Positions 12,399-19,101 of a stretch of DNA of 32,264 nt are shown here, piece after piece (position 1 is the first letter of the stretch; each line of letters starts with the position of its first letter). Made by a program: the position numbers and the translations under genes. This DNA is from a virus, in the IMG/VR virus record IMGVR_UViG_3300050821_006384, positions 1 through 32,264 of that record, one strand, 5' to 3'. Under the pieces are notes generated by a model. That model was not told the origin of the DNA. It did no database searches and saw only the letters and a program-made list of their open reading frames with translations.

Positions 12399-12611
12399 AT
12401 GTTGGCCTCAATCCTGACTGCCCAAGCACGCGCACGTGTGCGGCTTGTCCCTGAGCGCGCGGAACTCGGCGTCTGGCGCTTCTCCTGTGGGTGCCGGTCA
12501 ATCGAAGAAGTTGTGTCGCTCGGTCCGTTTGTGGAGTATTGGCGCGGCCGGTACGTGGTGATGTGCCAGCACGGGGTATTGATGACCTTTATGCCGCTAG
12601 GAGATTGCTGA
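12399..12611 (+). CDS. Hypothetical small protein
   Basis: The product is 70 residues from ATG 12399. It contains WRFSCGCRSIEEVVSLGP and MCQHG; C-x-C and C-x-H may bind metal. The stop and the next start overlap as TGATG. No family is recognised. Confidence 0.5.
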   Translation: MLASILTAQARARVRLVPERAELGVWRFSCGCRSIEEVVSLGPFVEYWRGRYVVMCQHGVLMTFMPLGDC

Positions 12612-13078
12612 TGCCCCCATTCCCAGGCGCACCCGGAAGCGCGGTAGTACAGCCCGCCCTGTGCTCGCTCGGGCCGGGAGATTTCGCCTACGTGTTTGGG
12701 ATTCCGCCGACAGCGCAAGGCTCCTCGAATGCGATCGATGACACGAACGTAGTGCTCGAAACCATTCTTGCCGGCATCGCGAGCGGCTCGGTCGCATTCA
12801 GCATCAAGGGCGGCGGCACGCCTCCGATGGTATGCGTGGAGCTAACCTTCAGCGCGGCGCCAGGCGCGTTCGAACTGGATATCCAGGAAGCCGACACCAA
12901 TTCCGATGCGTCGTTTATCCTGCCCACGAATGCCAACTACACCGTCAATACGGTCAATGCCCTGACGCAGAAGTTCAGGATCGATCTCTCACCCACGGGC
13001 GGAAAGTTCATGCGCGTCTACATGAAGACGCTCACCAATGCGGTCAAGTGCAGCGTGAAGATTACGCGGCTTGCGTAA
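12611..13078 (+). CDS. Beta-rich putative structural protein
   Basis: The product is 155 residues from ATG 12611, coupled by TGATG. After a Gly/Pro-rich start, alternating strands (SVAFSIKGGGTPPMVCVELT ... AFELDIQEADTNSDASFIL ... FRIDLSPTGGKFMRVYMKTL) suggest a jelly-roll or immunoglobulin-like fold. It could be a minor virion, decoration or fibre protein. A similar small beta protein is encoded at 26158, though the two share no clear sequence match. The gene ends in a 7-nt inverted repeat element. Confidence 0.5.
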   Translation: MPPFPGAPGSAVVQPALCSLGPGDFAYVFGIPPTAQGSSNAIDDTNVVLETILAGIASGSVAFSIKGGGTPPMVCVELTFSAAPGAFELDIQEADTNSDASFILPTNANYTVNTVNALTQKFRIDLSPTGGKFMRVYMKTLTNAVKCSVKITRLA

Positions 13079-13125
13079 GGTAAATGCAACAGTATCACGC
13101 TCAGTAGCACTCATTTGATTACCTT
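13077..13125 (+). repeat. Inverted repeat flanking the recombinase leader
   Basis: AAGGTAA (13077-13083) and TTACCTT (13119-13125) are exact inverted copies. The similarity continues imperfectly inwards (AAATG against CATTT). They bracket the whole short gap before the tyrosine recombinase, ending at its start codon. It is a candidate recombinase-binding or attachment site, or an operator for autoregulation. Confidence 0.4.
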
Positions 13126-13674
13126 GTGGCCATCCAAGCGCTCTCCAGGACCGAGCTTCTCGCCCTGCTTCGTGTCGCCCGCGCACATTCGGAGATGCAC
13201 TTCCTGATGATCCTCGTGGCCTTCAGTCACGGATTAAGAGCCTCGGAAGTCTGCAATCTGCTGGTAGGCGACCTGCGCGGCGGATTCCTGACGGTGCAGA
13301 GACTCAAGGGCTCGAATAGAACGACTCAACCACTCGTTCAGCATCCAGATCCGCTGCTCAACGAGAAAGCCGCGCTCCTCAAGTACACCAGCAATCAGAG
13401 CGCAGATCAGCGGGTATTCGACCGTTCGCGTTATACGTTCTGGCGCATCATGCAGCGACACGGAAGGACCGCGGGACTCCCTGCCCACAAGCTTCATCCT
13501 CACGCGCTCAAGCACTCGATCGCCATGCAGATCATCAGCACCGCTGGTATTGAGAACACCAGGCAGTACCTTGGGCACAAAAGTTTGAGCAGCACTGGAT
13601 TTTATTTGATGAAGACGGACGAAGAGGCTTCGGTTGCCGTAGGGAGAGCCCTGCGTTCGCGCTCCAGGGCTTGA
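13126..13674 (+). CDS. Minimal tyrosine recombinase (catalytic domain only)
   Basis: The product is 182 residues from GTG 13126 (TTG 13124 is out of frame). The catalytic residues of the integrase/XerD family are visible: R38 in HGLRASEV, K61 in RLKGS, H126 in HPHALKH, H151 in YLGHKS and nucleophile Y160 in STGFYLM. The usual H-x-L-R is H-x-L-K here, so the second catalytic Arg is K129. The N-terminal core-binding (SAM-like) domain is missing, giving FimB-like dimensions rather than the 300-400 residues of phage integrases. Its place between structural genes and the terminase is unusual. Confidence 0.8.
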   Translation: MAIQALSRTELLALLRVARAHSEMHFLMILVAFSHGLRASEVCNLLVGDLRGGFLTVQRLKGSNRTTQPLVQHPDPLLNEKAALLKYTSNQSADQRVFDRSRYTFWRIMQRHGRTAGLPAHKLHPHALKHSIAMQIISTAGIENTRQYLGHKSLSSTGFYLMKTDEEASVAVGRALRSRSRA

Positions 13675-13691
13675 ATCTTTCACGTATTCAA

Positions 13692-14036
13692 ATGCCGGGA
13701 ATCAAAGGAAAAAGCGGCGGGGTAAGACAAGGGGCAGGACGGCCACCGACCAAGAGCATTCCACTATTGGCGATTGAGCCCGGAGGACCGGACCTTGTGC
13801 GGCGCATCTTCGCACGCATTCCGGAGCTTAGGCGGCCAGGCGTCAAGAATATCGAGGATTACATCCTGTTCGTGCTCATGGGCGCGAAAGACGTGAGGGT
13901 CAACAAGGAAGTAGTTTTGGCCATGTTCTGGACCCTATTCGGCAAGCCGGCGCAGAACGTGCAGCTCAGCACCGCCGAAGGCAAACCCCTTGAACTCGTC
14001 GTGAGAAACATTGGCAACTTCAGTAAGCCAGTATGA
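13692..14036 (+). CDS. terS: Terminase small subunit
   Basis: The product is 114 residues from ATG 13692; a TTG at 13671 overlapping the recombinase stop would add seven residues. The basic N-terminus GKSGGVRQGAGRPP is the hallmark of many phage small terminase subunits. The helical remainder (NIEDYILFVLMGAKDVRVNK ...) is compatible. The next gene, the large terminase, overlaps by 26 bases. The subunit recognises packaging sites and loads the motor. The cos or pac site itself cannot be located by eye. Confidence 0.75.
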   Translation: MPGIKGKSGGVRQGAGRPPTKSIPLLAIEPGGPDLVRRIFARIPELRRPGVKNIEDYILFVLMGAKDVRVNKEVVLAMFWTLFGKPAQNVQLSTAEGKPLELVVRNIGNFSKPV

Positions 14037-15597
14037 CGCGCTTGCGCAGATCGTTCTCTTCCCCAAGCAGCAGCTCTTGCGCTGGTACGTCGAAGAGAGC
14101 GACAAGAAAGTCATTGTCCTCGGTGGCAGTCGCGGCGGAACAAAGTCTTCCGGTCTCCAGCGAATTGAGCTTATCACCTGCTTCCGCTGGCCCAACGTCC
14201 GCACGCTCATCCTTCGCCGCAGATACAAGGAACTCAAAGAGAATCACATTGACCCGTTCTTTAACGACTTTCCCAAGCTGCGGCCTTTCTACAACGTCTC
14301 TGACAAAACGCTCACCCTCCCAAACAAATCAGCTCTGGTCTTCTGGCACGCCGAGACTTTCGCCGATCTCAAGGCCCTGCAGGGTTCCGGCTTCATGGTT
14401 GTGGGGGTTGACGAAGCGACGCACTTCTCGCAGCAAGAACTCGAATGGCTTATCGGCATCAACCGGCAGAAGGGCGTCCCGAAAGGCCGCGTCAAGACCA
14501 TCTATACCTGCAATCCTGGCGACATCGGTCACGCCTATATCCAGCGCATTGCGGTCGATGGCACTAAAGACCGCACGCTCTACCGCGAGAACGAGAACCC
14601 GGACGACTACGCTTTCATTCCCACCTATGGCTGGGATAACGCCTTCTGGGCCGAGGATTACCTTCGAGAGCGCGGACTGACCTTTGAGAACTACTACGCC
14701 TTCACGGAAGAAAAACAGTTTGAAATCTTTACCAAAGAGACCGATTACGGCCAGAAACTCATGGCCCTACCTGAATCACTCCGTCCCGGTTGGCTCTTTG
14801 GGCGATGGGACAAGTTCGCAGGACAGTACTTCTCGAACTTCAATCGAAAGCGCCATGTCGGCCATCTCTCTGGCGCAGAAATTGTTTGCGAGGCTGATGG
14901 AAAGCGCTATCACATCGAGCCATGGTGGCCGAAATGGCTAAGCCTAGACTGGGGATTCGCCGATGATGCCGCTGCTCACTGGCACACCACAGCCCCAGAC
15001 GGGCGCCACATCACCTATCGCGAATGGGTCGTCAACAACGTCACGCCTAGAATGCTCGGTACCGGGCTTCTCGAGCGATCTCGCGGCGACCAGATTCAGC
15101 AGTTCTTCCTCAGTCCCGATGCCTTCGAGGACCGCACCGGAGACTCCACGATCGCAGAGCAGATCCGCGAATCGGCCTGCACCGCGAAGAACGGGTTGCC
15201 GTATCCGGCCCAGGCCAGCAATGCCCGTGTTAGCGGCTGGCAGTTGCTCTACGACCTGTTCGAAAAGGACGGGCTGCTCATCTCGGAAGCGTGCCCTGTC
15301 CTCATTGCTGCGCTTCCCACGCTGGTACGTTTCGGCTATGGCGAGCCCGGCGATGTTGAGGACATCAAGCCTTCTCCTGTCGACCATGCACCGGATTCGG
15401 AGCGGTACGGCATGTTCTCAAGGCTCGGCGCGGCAAGGGCGCCCGTCGAAGTCAGGGCAGCGGAAGTCGTCAAAGACGTGACCGACCCCACTCTCAGAGT
15501 TATGAAGCTGGACCGCTTTTACGAACAAGAAGCCCAGAAGAACCAGCCGGTTCCTATCGCAAGACGCCATCCGGTAAAGCGCAAGTTTGGATTTTGA
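14011..15597 (+). CDS. terL: Terminase large subunit
   Basis: The product is 528 residues from TTG 14011, overlapping terS. The ATPase domain has a Walker A variant GGSRGGTKSS (38-47), Walker B MVVGVDEATH with D134-E135, and a coupling motif TCNPG (166-170). The C-terminal RNase-H-like nuclease begins with SLDWGFADD, where D313 is a likely metal ligand. The length is typical. It forms the DNA-translocating motor that docks to the portal and cuts concatemers. The architecture supports head-full or cos packaging, but the type cannot be told from the motifs alone. Confidence 0.9.
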   Translation: MATSVSQYDALAQIVLFPKQQLLRWYVEESDKKVIVLGGSRGGTKSSGLQRIELITCFRWPNVRTLILRRRYKELKENHIDPFFNDFPKLRPFYNVSDKTLTLPNKSALVFWHAETFADLKALQGSGFMVVGVDEATHFSQQELEWLIGINRQKGVPKGRVKTIYTCNPGDIGHAYIQRIAVDGTKDRTLYRENENPDDYAFIPTYGWDNAFWAEDYLRERGLTFENYYAFTEEKQFEIFTKETDYGQKLMALPESLRPGWLFGRWDKFAGQYFSNFNRKRHVGHLSGAEIVCEADGKRYHIEPWWPKWLSLDWGFADDAAAHWHTTAPDGRHITYREWVVNNVTPRMLGTGLLERSRGDQIQQFFLSPDAFEDRTGDSTIAEQIRESACTAKNGLPYPAQASNARVSGWQLLYDLFEKDGLLISEACPVLIAALPTLVRFGYGEPGDVEDIKPSPVDHAPDSERYGMFSRLGAARAPVEVRAAEVVKDVTDPTLRVMKLDRFYEQEAQKNQPVPIARRHPVKRKFGF

Positions 15598-15620
15598 CAT
15601 CCTTTAAGGAGTATTCCGAA

Positions 15621-17366
15621 ATGAACACCTTTTTCGCACGAGTCTGTTTAGTCGCCTCGCTGGTCTTGGCCGCGGCGGGCATCGGTCACGCCCAGGCCAA
15701 TACGTCTTACGAGCTCGGCGAGCGCGATGCCACGCAATTCGCCTACGGTTACGGCGGAGTCGCGGGCGCCCATATCGCCATCGGGTTCACTGGTACTGGT
15801 ACGCAAACCGCTTTGGTCTGCCCTGCCATTCGAACGACGGCCGATGGCCGCTCGGTCGCCCTATTCTCATACCCGCTCGGTCCCATTTCGTTCGATACAG
15901 GCACAACTGTCGCCGAAACCGTTACACCCACATCGGTGAGCATCGTGGGGGCTCCTTCGGGCGTCGAAGCACAGCAACCCTGCGCGCAAGTCACCGGAAG
16001 TTTTACGAACGCCCATGCTGCAAGCGAGAACCTCTACCAGGTGCGCAGCGGGTCATTCGGATTGCAGGAAGCGATCAACGACGCAGCGCAACTGGGAGCG
16101 AATGCCGGCGCAGTTGTGATCGGCCCGAACTGGGGCGGCACCAACGCGATTCTCACCGCAGCGACCGTGCTTCCTGGCGTGGCCATAATCGACAAGCGAA
16201 CTGCACCCCCGCGGTACTGGAACCCCACGGCCACAGGCGCGTTCCTGGCCCCTCCGACACTTCCCGCCATTAACATCGCCGGCCAAGCGGCCTGCGATAC
16301 CACCCACCAGATGTGCTCCGACGCCACGGTGGCAGGTTCGGCATCTTGGGGCGGCACGGTATTCGCGTGCTGGGCTTATGTGGACATCGAGGGCAACGAA
16401 GGGCCGTGCTCCGCTACTACGAGTTGGACCTCGGTAGCCAGCAAAGCAATCGACATGGGCATCCCCGCAGCTTCGCCGGGCGCGGTTGGCGCGGTTCCGT
16501 ATCTGTCTCTTTCGGGCGGCACCTACATCCTCGCTTATCAGATTCCCGTGACTGCGACCGTCTGCACCATGACTAAACTGGAGACCATTACGCCGGCCTG
16601 CGCTGTCACCAATACCACGTATAACCAAATTGGTTCGACCTTCGGCGCGGGCGGCCTCTTTACCACCGGCGGCGCGCAGATCACCACGTTTCCGGTCAAC
16701 ACGGCGCAGTTGTATACCGATCTAGCCACGACAGCGCAAACTCTTGCCGGTCAACATGCCCTGACTAACTCCTCTGTAAGCTATTCATACGCTCCGGGCA
16801 GCCGGCTTGGCGCGTGCGGTGGGGTCTCTTCCTCCAATATCGTTGGCCTTGCTTCTGCCTCAGCTATCTCAGGATCGAGCGCAACGACGGTCCCGCAGCC
16901 AGTCGCCAGTTGGACAATTCCCGCAAACTGCTTCAACTATATCGGCGCGGAGTTCCGCGTCAGCGGCAAGTTCGTCTACACCGATGGCGGCTCGGGCACG
17001 AGCACCATTGTTGCGGTGGGATGGGACGCTAACGGAACCAACGTCGCAAGCGTCGCCAAGCCCCTCTGCAACATCAACGATACGTTCACGAGCGTAGGCG
17101 GTGCGGATACCGTGAACTACACCTGCACCGTCAGAATCCTCACCACCGGCGCGACCGGAACGGCAGAAGTGAACGGGATGTCGGCTGGAGCCATTTCGGC
17201 TGGTGCCACGACTCTCCAGCGTGTCAGCGTCGATAACGGCATCGCTGCGACCGGCACACTCAACCTAACCACCAACGCCAGAATCACGGTATTCTTCGAA
17301 GCCGTGGGCGCAACCAGCAACCCTGGCGCGCAGGGACTGGAATCGACCCTCGAAGTCCTCAACTAA
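15621..17366 (+). CDS. Secreted beta-rich protein of unknown function
   Basis: The product is 581 residues, ATG 15621 after TAAGGAG (15605-15611). MNTFFARVCLVASLVLAAAGIGHAQ is a strong Sec signal peptide with cleavage after HAQ or GHA. The mature protein is rich in Gly, Ala, Thr and Ser with many short strands and several Cys. The last ~160 residues (IPANCFNYIGAEFRVSGKFV ... NARITVFFEAVG) look like a jelly-roll/lectin-type domain of the kind found at phage receptor-binding tips. A signal peptide on a virion-like protein between terL and portal is odd. It could be a host-surface protein, a captured host gene, or a fibre-like protein exported by the lysogen. Confidence 0.6.
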   Translation: MNTFFARVCLVASLVLAAAGIGHAQANTSYELGERDATQFAYGYGGVAGAHIAIGFTGTGTQTALVCPAIRTTADGRSVALFSYPLGPISFDTGTTVAETVTPTSVSIVGAPSGVEAQQPCAQVTGSFTNAHAASENLYQVRSGSFGLQEAINDAAQLGANAGAVVIGPNWGGTNAILTAATVLPGVAIIDKRTAPPRYWNPTATGAFLAPPTLPAINIAGQAACDTTHQMCSDATVAGSASWGGTVFACWAYVDIEGNEGPCSATTSWTSVASKAIDMGIPAASPGAVGAVPYLSLSGGTYILAYQIPVTATVCTMTKLETITPACAVTNTTYNQIGSTFGAGGLFTTGGAQITTFPVNTAQLYTDLATTAQTLAGQHALTNSSVSYSYAPGSRLGACGGVSSSNIVGLASASAISGSSATTVPQPVASWTIPANCFNYIGAEFRVSGKFVYTDGGSGTSTIVAVGWDANGTNVASVAKPLCNINDTFTSVGGADTVNYTCTVRILTTGATGTAEVNGMSAGAISAGATTLQRVSVDNGIAATGTLNLTTNARITVFFEAVGATSNPGAQGLESTLEVLN

Positions 17367-17391
17367 TCGAATCGCTTAAGGAGACATCGCA

Positions 17392-17721
17392 ATGCTCATT
17401 TCGAAATCGACAGGCAGTTGGGGAGACGGCGCCGACGAGGCTACCTTCAACCTCGAAGTGGTGGGCCATTCGCCGGATGAAGTCGAGAACCTGAAGAAGC
17501 TGGTCGACCACAAAGACCCGTGCGTTACCGTGGTTTCGTTCGAAAACGGCACGCTGAAACTGGAACTGAAGTTCACGCGCAAGGTTCCGCTCGAAACCCA
17601 GCGCAAGCAGAAGGCCGAAGCCGAGGCAAAGGAAAACGCCAAGCACGCCCCCAAGCCCCCGCGTCACAAGGCGCATCCCAAGAAACATGCGAAAGTGGCT
17701 AAGAAACCTCCTCACAAGTAA
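17392..17721 (+). CDS. Hypothetical protein with Lys/Pro/His-rich tail
   Basis: The product is 109 residues, ATG 17392 after TAAGGAG (17377-17383). The first ~65 residues look like a small mixed fold (ATFNLEVVGHSPDEVENLKK ... VSFENGTLKLELKF). The remainder is a basic, disordered tail of K, A, P and H (KHAPKPPRHKAHPKKH...). Such tails bind nucleic acid. The next gene starts inside this tail in another frame. Confidence 0.6.
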   Translation: MLISKSTGSWGDGADEATFNLEVVGHSPDEVENLKKLVDHKDPCVTVVSFENGTLKLELKFTRKVPLETQRKQKAEAEAKENAKHAPKPPRHKAHPKKHAKVAKKPPHK

Positions 17722-18016
17722 GCGCACCGCCCTGCTCGAAGCGGAGAACATGCGGCTCCGCGAGACCAACCTCGCGCTCGAAGCCGAGCTTGAGCAATCG
17801 CGCAAGGAAACACGCGCCGCGGTGAACACGCTTCTGTCTCAGGCCGGTGTCACACCGCTGCCGCCAGCCGAAGAAGTCAAGACATACCCGGAGCGCATGA
17901 GGCGGCTTACGTGGCAGCAGAGACAGCGGTTGCACGCGTTGGAAACCGCATCGAAAGCAAAGATCGCGGCCGAGGCCGTCGAAGAAGCTCAGAGAAACTT
18001 GCAGAAGGAGTCATAA
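17687..18016 (+). CDS. Coiled-coil protein
   Basis: The product is 109 residues, ATG 17687, overlapping the previous gene by 35 bases. A long helix (LLEAENMRLRETNLALEAEL...) with leucines at regular spacing predicts a coiled coil. A Pro-rich hinge (TPLPPAEEVKTYPERM) and a second basic helix (WQQRQRLHALETASKAKIAA) follow. No family is recognised; it may be a small internal or scaffold-associated protein. Confidence 0.55.
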   Translation: MRKWLRNLLTSKRTALLEAENMRLRETNLALEAELEQSRKETRAAVNTLLSQAGVTPLPPAEEVKTYPERMRRLTWQQRQRLHALETASKAKIAAEAVEEAQRNLQKES

Positions 18017-18017
18017 C

Positions 18018-18281
18018 ATGGATGGACTAGGCGAAGCAGTGGACCGATGGAAGGGATCGCAGAGCGAGCCATCCGAAGAGGCTCCTCCGCCGGCAGACGA
18101 AGGCTCGGGCGATGGCGGCGGGAAAGGCCATACGTTTCACGTCCACCACGCCAAAGACGGCAAGCACCACTTGACCGTGCATGGCGATAACGGCCAGCTT
18201 GTTCACCACTCCGAGCATGGCAGTCTCGAAGAAGCCGCCGAGGAGATGAAGAAGCACGGCGAGCACACGACAGTCGATTAG
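18018..18281 (+). CDS. His-rich protein
   Basis: The product is 87 residues, ATG 18018 after AAGGAG. An acidic, Pro/Gly-rich N-terminus leads to HTFHVHHAKDGKHHLTVHGD and GQLVHHSEHGSLEEAAEEM. There are 14 His in about 60 residues, arranged in a regular H-x-H and beta-turn pattern. I have seen similar short His-rich proteins near capsid genes of phages; their role is unknown. Metal binding is an inference from composition. Confidence 0.6.
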   Translation: MDGLGEAVDRWKGSQSEPSEEAPPPADEGSGDGGGKGHTFHVHHAKDGKHHLTVHGDNGQLVHHSEHGSLEEAAEEMKKHGEHTTVD

Positions 18282-18289
18282 GAGGATAC

Positions 18290-18616
18290 ATGCGAAGGCG
18301 AGAACTGCTTGCGGCATTGCCAGGCTTGGCGCTAATGCCAACCCTAACGGTTGACGGCAAAGCGAATAAGGCTTTGGCTTATCTTCCGAAGGGCCATTAC
18401 ATGGTTTTCGCGGATGTGCGCGCGGTTGATCTTGAAGGGTTGATGAACACGCCGTCTCCCGAAGGCATTACGATGGATTTAATTCCGGTGCGCCTTGGTC
18501 AAGATCAGACGATTCACGATGTCGTGGCGATCTACAAAACGGATCGGGAGCCAACCATTGGTGAAGTGACGGACTCAGCCGCACAAGCAGAGGATCGCGC
18601 ATTACTCGGACACTAG
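18290..18616 (+). CDS. Putative Tat-leader protein
   Basis: The product is 108 residues, ATG 18290 after AGGAGG (18280-18285). The N-terminus (MRRRELLAALPGLALMPTLT) has a twin-arginine followed by a short hydrophobic core, as in small Tat substrates. The mature part (YMVFADVRAVDLEGLMNTPS ... TIHDVVAIYKTD) is a small mixed fold. No family is recognised. A second small gene with a better Tat motif occurs on the minus strand at 27292-27570. Confidence 0.55.
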   Translation: MRRRELLAALPGLALMPTLTVDGKANKALAYLPKGHYMVFADVRAVDLEGLMNTPSPEGITMDLIPVRLGQDQTIHDVVAIYKTDREPTIGEVTDSAAQAEDRALLGH

Positions 18617-18623
18617 AATCCTC

Positions 18624-18660
18624 CCGCCGCAAGAACCGGCCGAGCAGGCGCGGACGGCGG
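18624..18660 (+). repeat. GC-rich inverted repeat in intergenic gap
   Basis: CCGCCG (18624-18629) pairs with CGGCGG (18655-18660) around a GC-rich loop shortly after the stop at 18616. A second CCGGG/CCCGG pair follows. There is no U-run. It may mark transcript processing or a weak terminator in the 148-base gap before 18765. Confidence 0.3.
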
Positions 18661-18764
18661 AACCGGGAAATCGGACCCGGATGGAGTCGCCCTCAACTTC
18701 ATCTTCCTAACCTTGACGATCCCCAAGGCCAGAAGTGCTCGGCGGGTTGGATCGCCTGCATCAT

Positions 18765-18950
18765 ATGAACATGATTACAGAGGCGGTGGATCACGCCACC
18801 TTCGGCGTCAGACAACGAAGGCGCGCTGCGGCTAGGAAGTTGGCCTTTCAGGACGTGAACCAGAGATTCGGTCCAGAGCCAAGAGCGAATCGGCGCCGCA
18901 TGGCGCTGCGTATCGCCACCAAGTCAATCCGCGATGCCTTCGGAAAGTAA
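18765..18950 (+). CDS. Hypothetical small basic protein
   Basis: The product is 61 residues from ATG 18765; a TTG at 18735 would add ten. The protein is strongly basic (VRQRRRAAARKLAFQDVNQR ... RANRRRMALRIATKSIRDAF). It may bind nucleic acid. It overlaps the following gene by 17 bases in another frame. No family is recognised. Confidence 0.45.
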   Translation: MNMITEAVDHATFGVRQRRRAAARKLAFQDVNQRFGPEPRANRRRMALRIATKSIRDAFGK

Positions 18951-19098
18951 AGCGCAGCAAGCCGCGACGGCCATCGCTGAGCATGACCCTTCGAAGCTCT
19001 ACAAGCGCAATCGGAAATTGCTCCAGATGACTCACCGGCAGCTACACGATTTTGCTTCGACCTCGACCAGAGACTTGCCGGACAAAAAGAAGAAATAA
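18934..19098 (+). CDS. DUF3008-like small protein
   Basis: The product is 54 residues, ATG 18934, overlapping the previous gene by 17 bases. It starts M-P-x-x-S-K-A-Q-Q-A-A and ends M-T-H-R-Q-L-H-D-F-A-S-T-S-x-x-x-L-P-D-K-K-K-K. That is the layout of DUF3008-type proteins, in which an SKAQQ start precedes a D/E-F-A-S-T-x-x-x-G-L-P-x-K end. These short proteins are common just upstream of structural genes in phages, with no known role. It is below usual gene-size cut-offs, but the motif match is good. Confidence 0.65.
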   Translation: MPSESKAQQAATAIAEHDPSKLYKRNRKLLQMTHRQLHDFASTSTRDLPDKKKK

Positions 19099-19101
19099 CC
19101 C

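Noticed and set aside
14033-14680. A 215-codon + strand frame inside the large terminase
   Set aside because: It is the +1 shadow of terL, which has Walker A, Walker B and nuclease motifs; the Ser/Arg-rich product is typical for a shadow.
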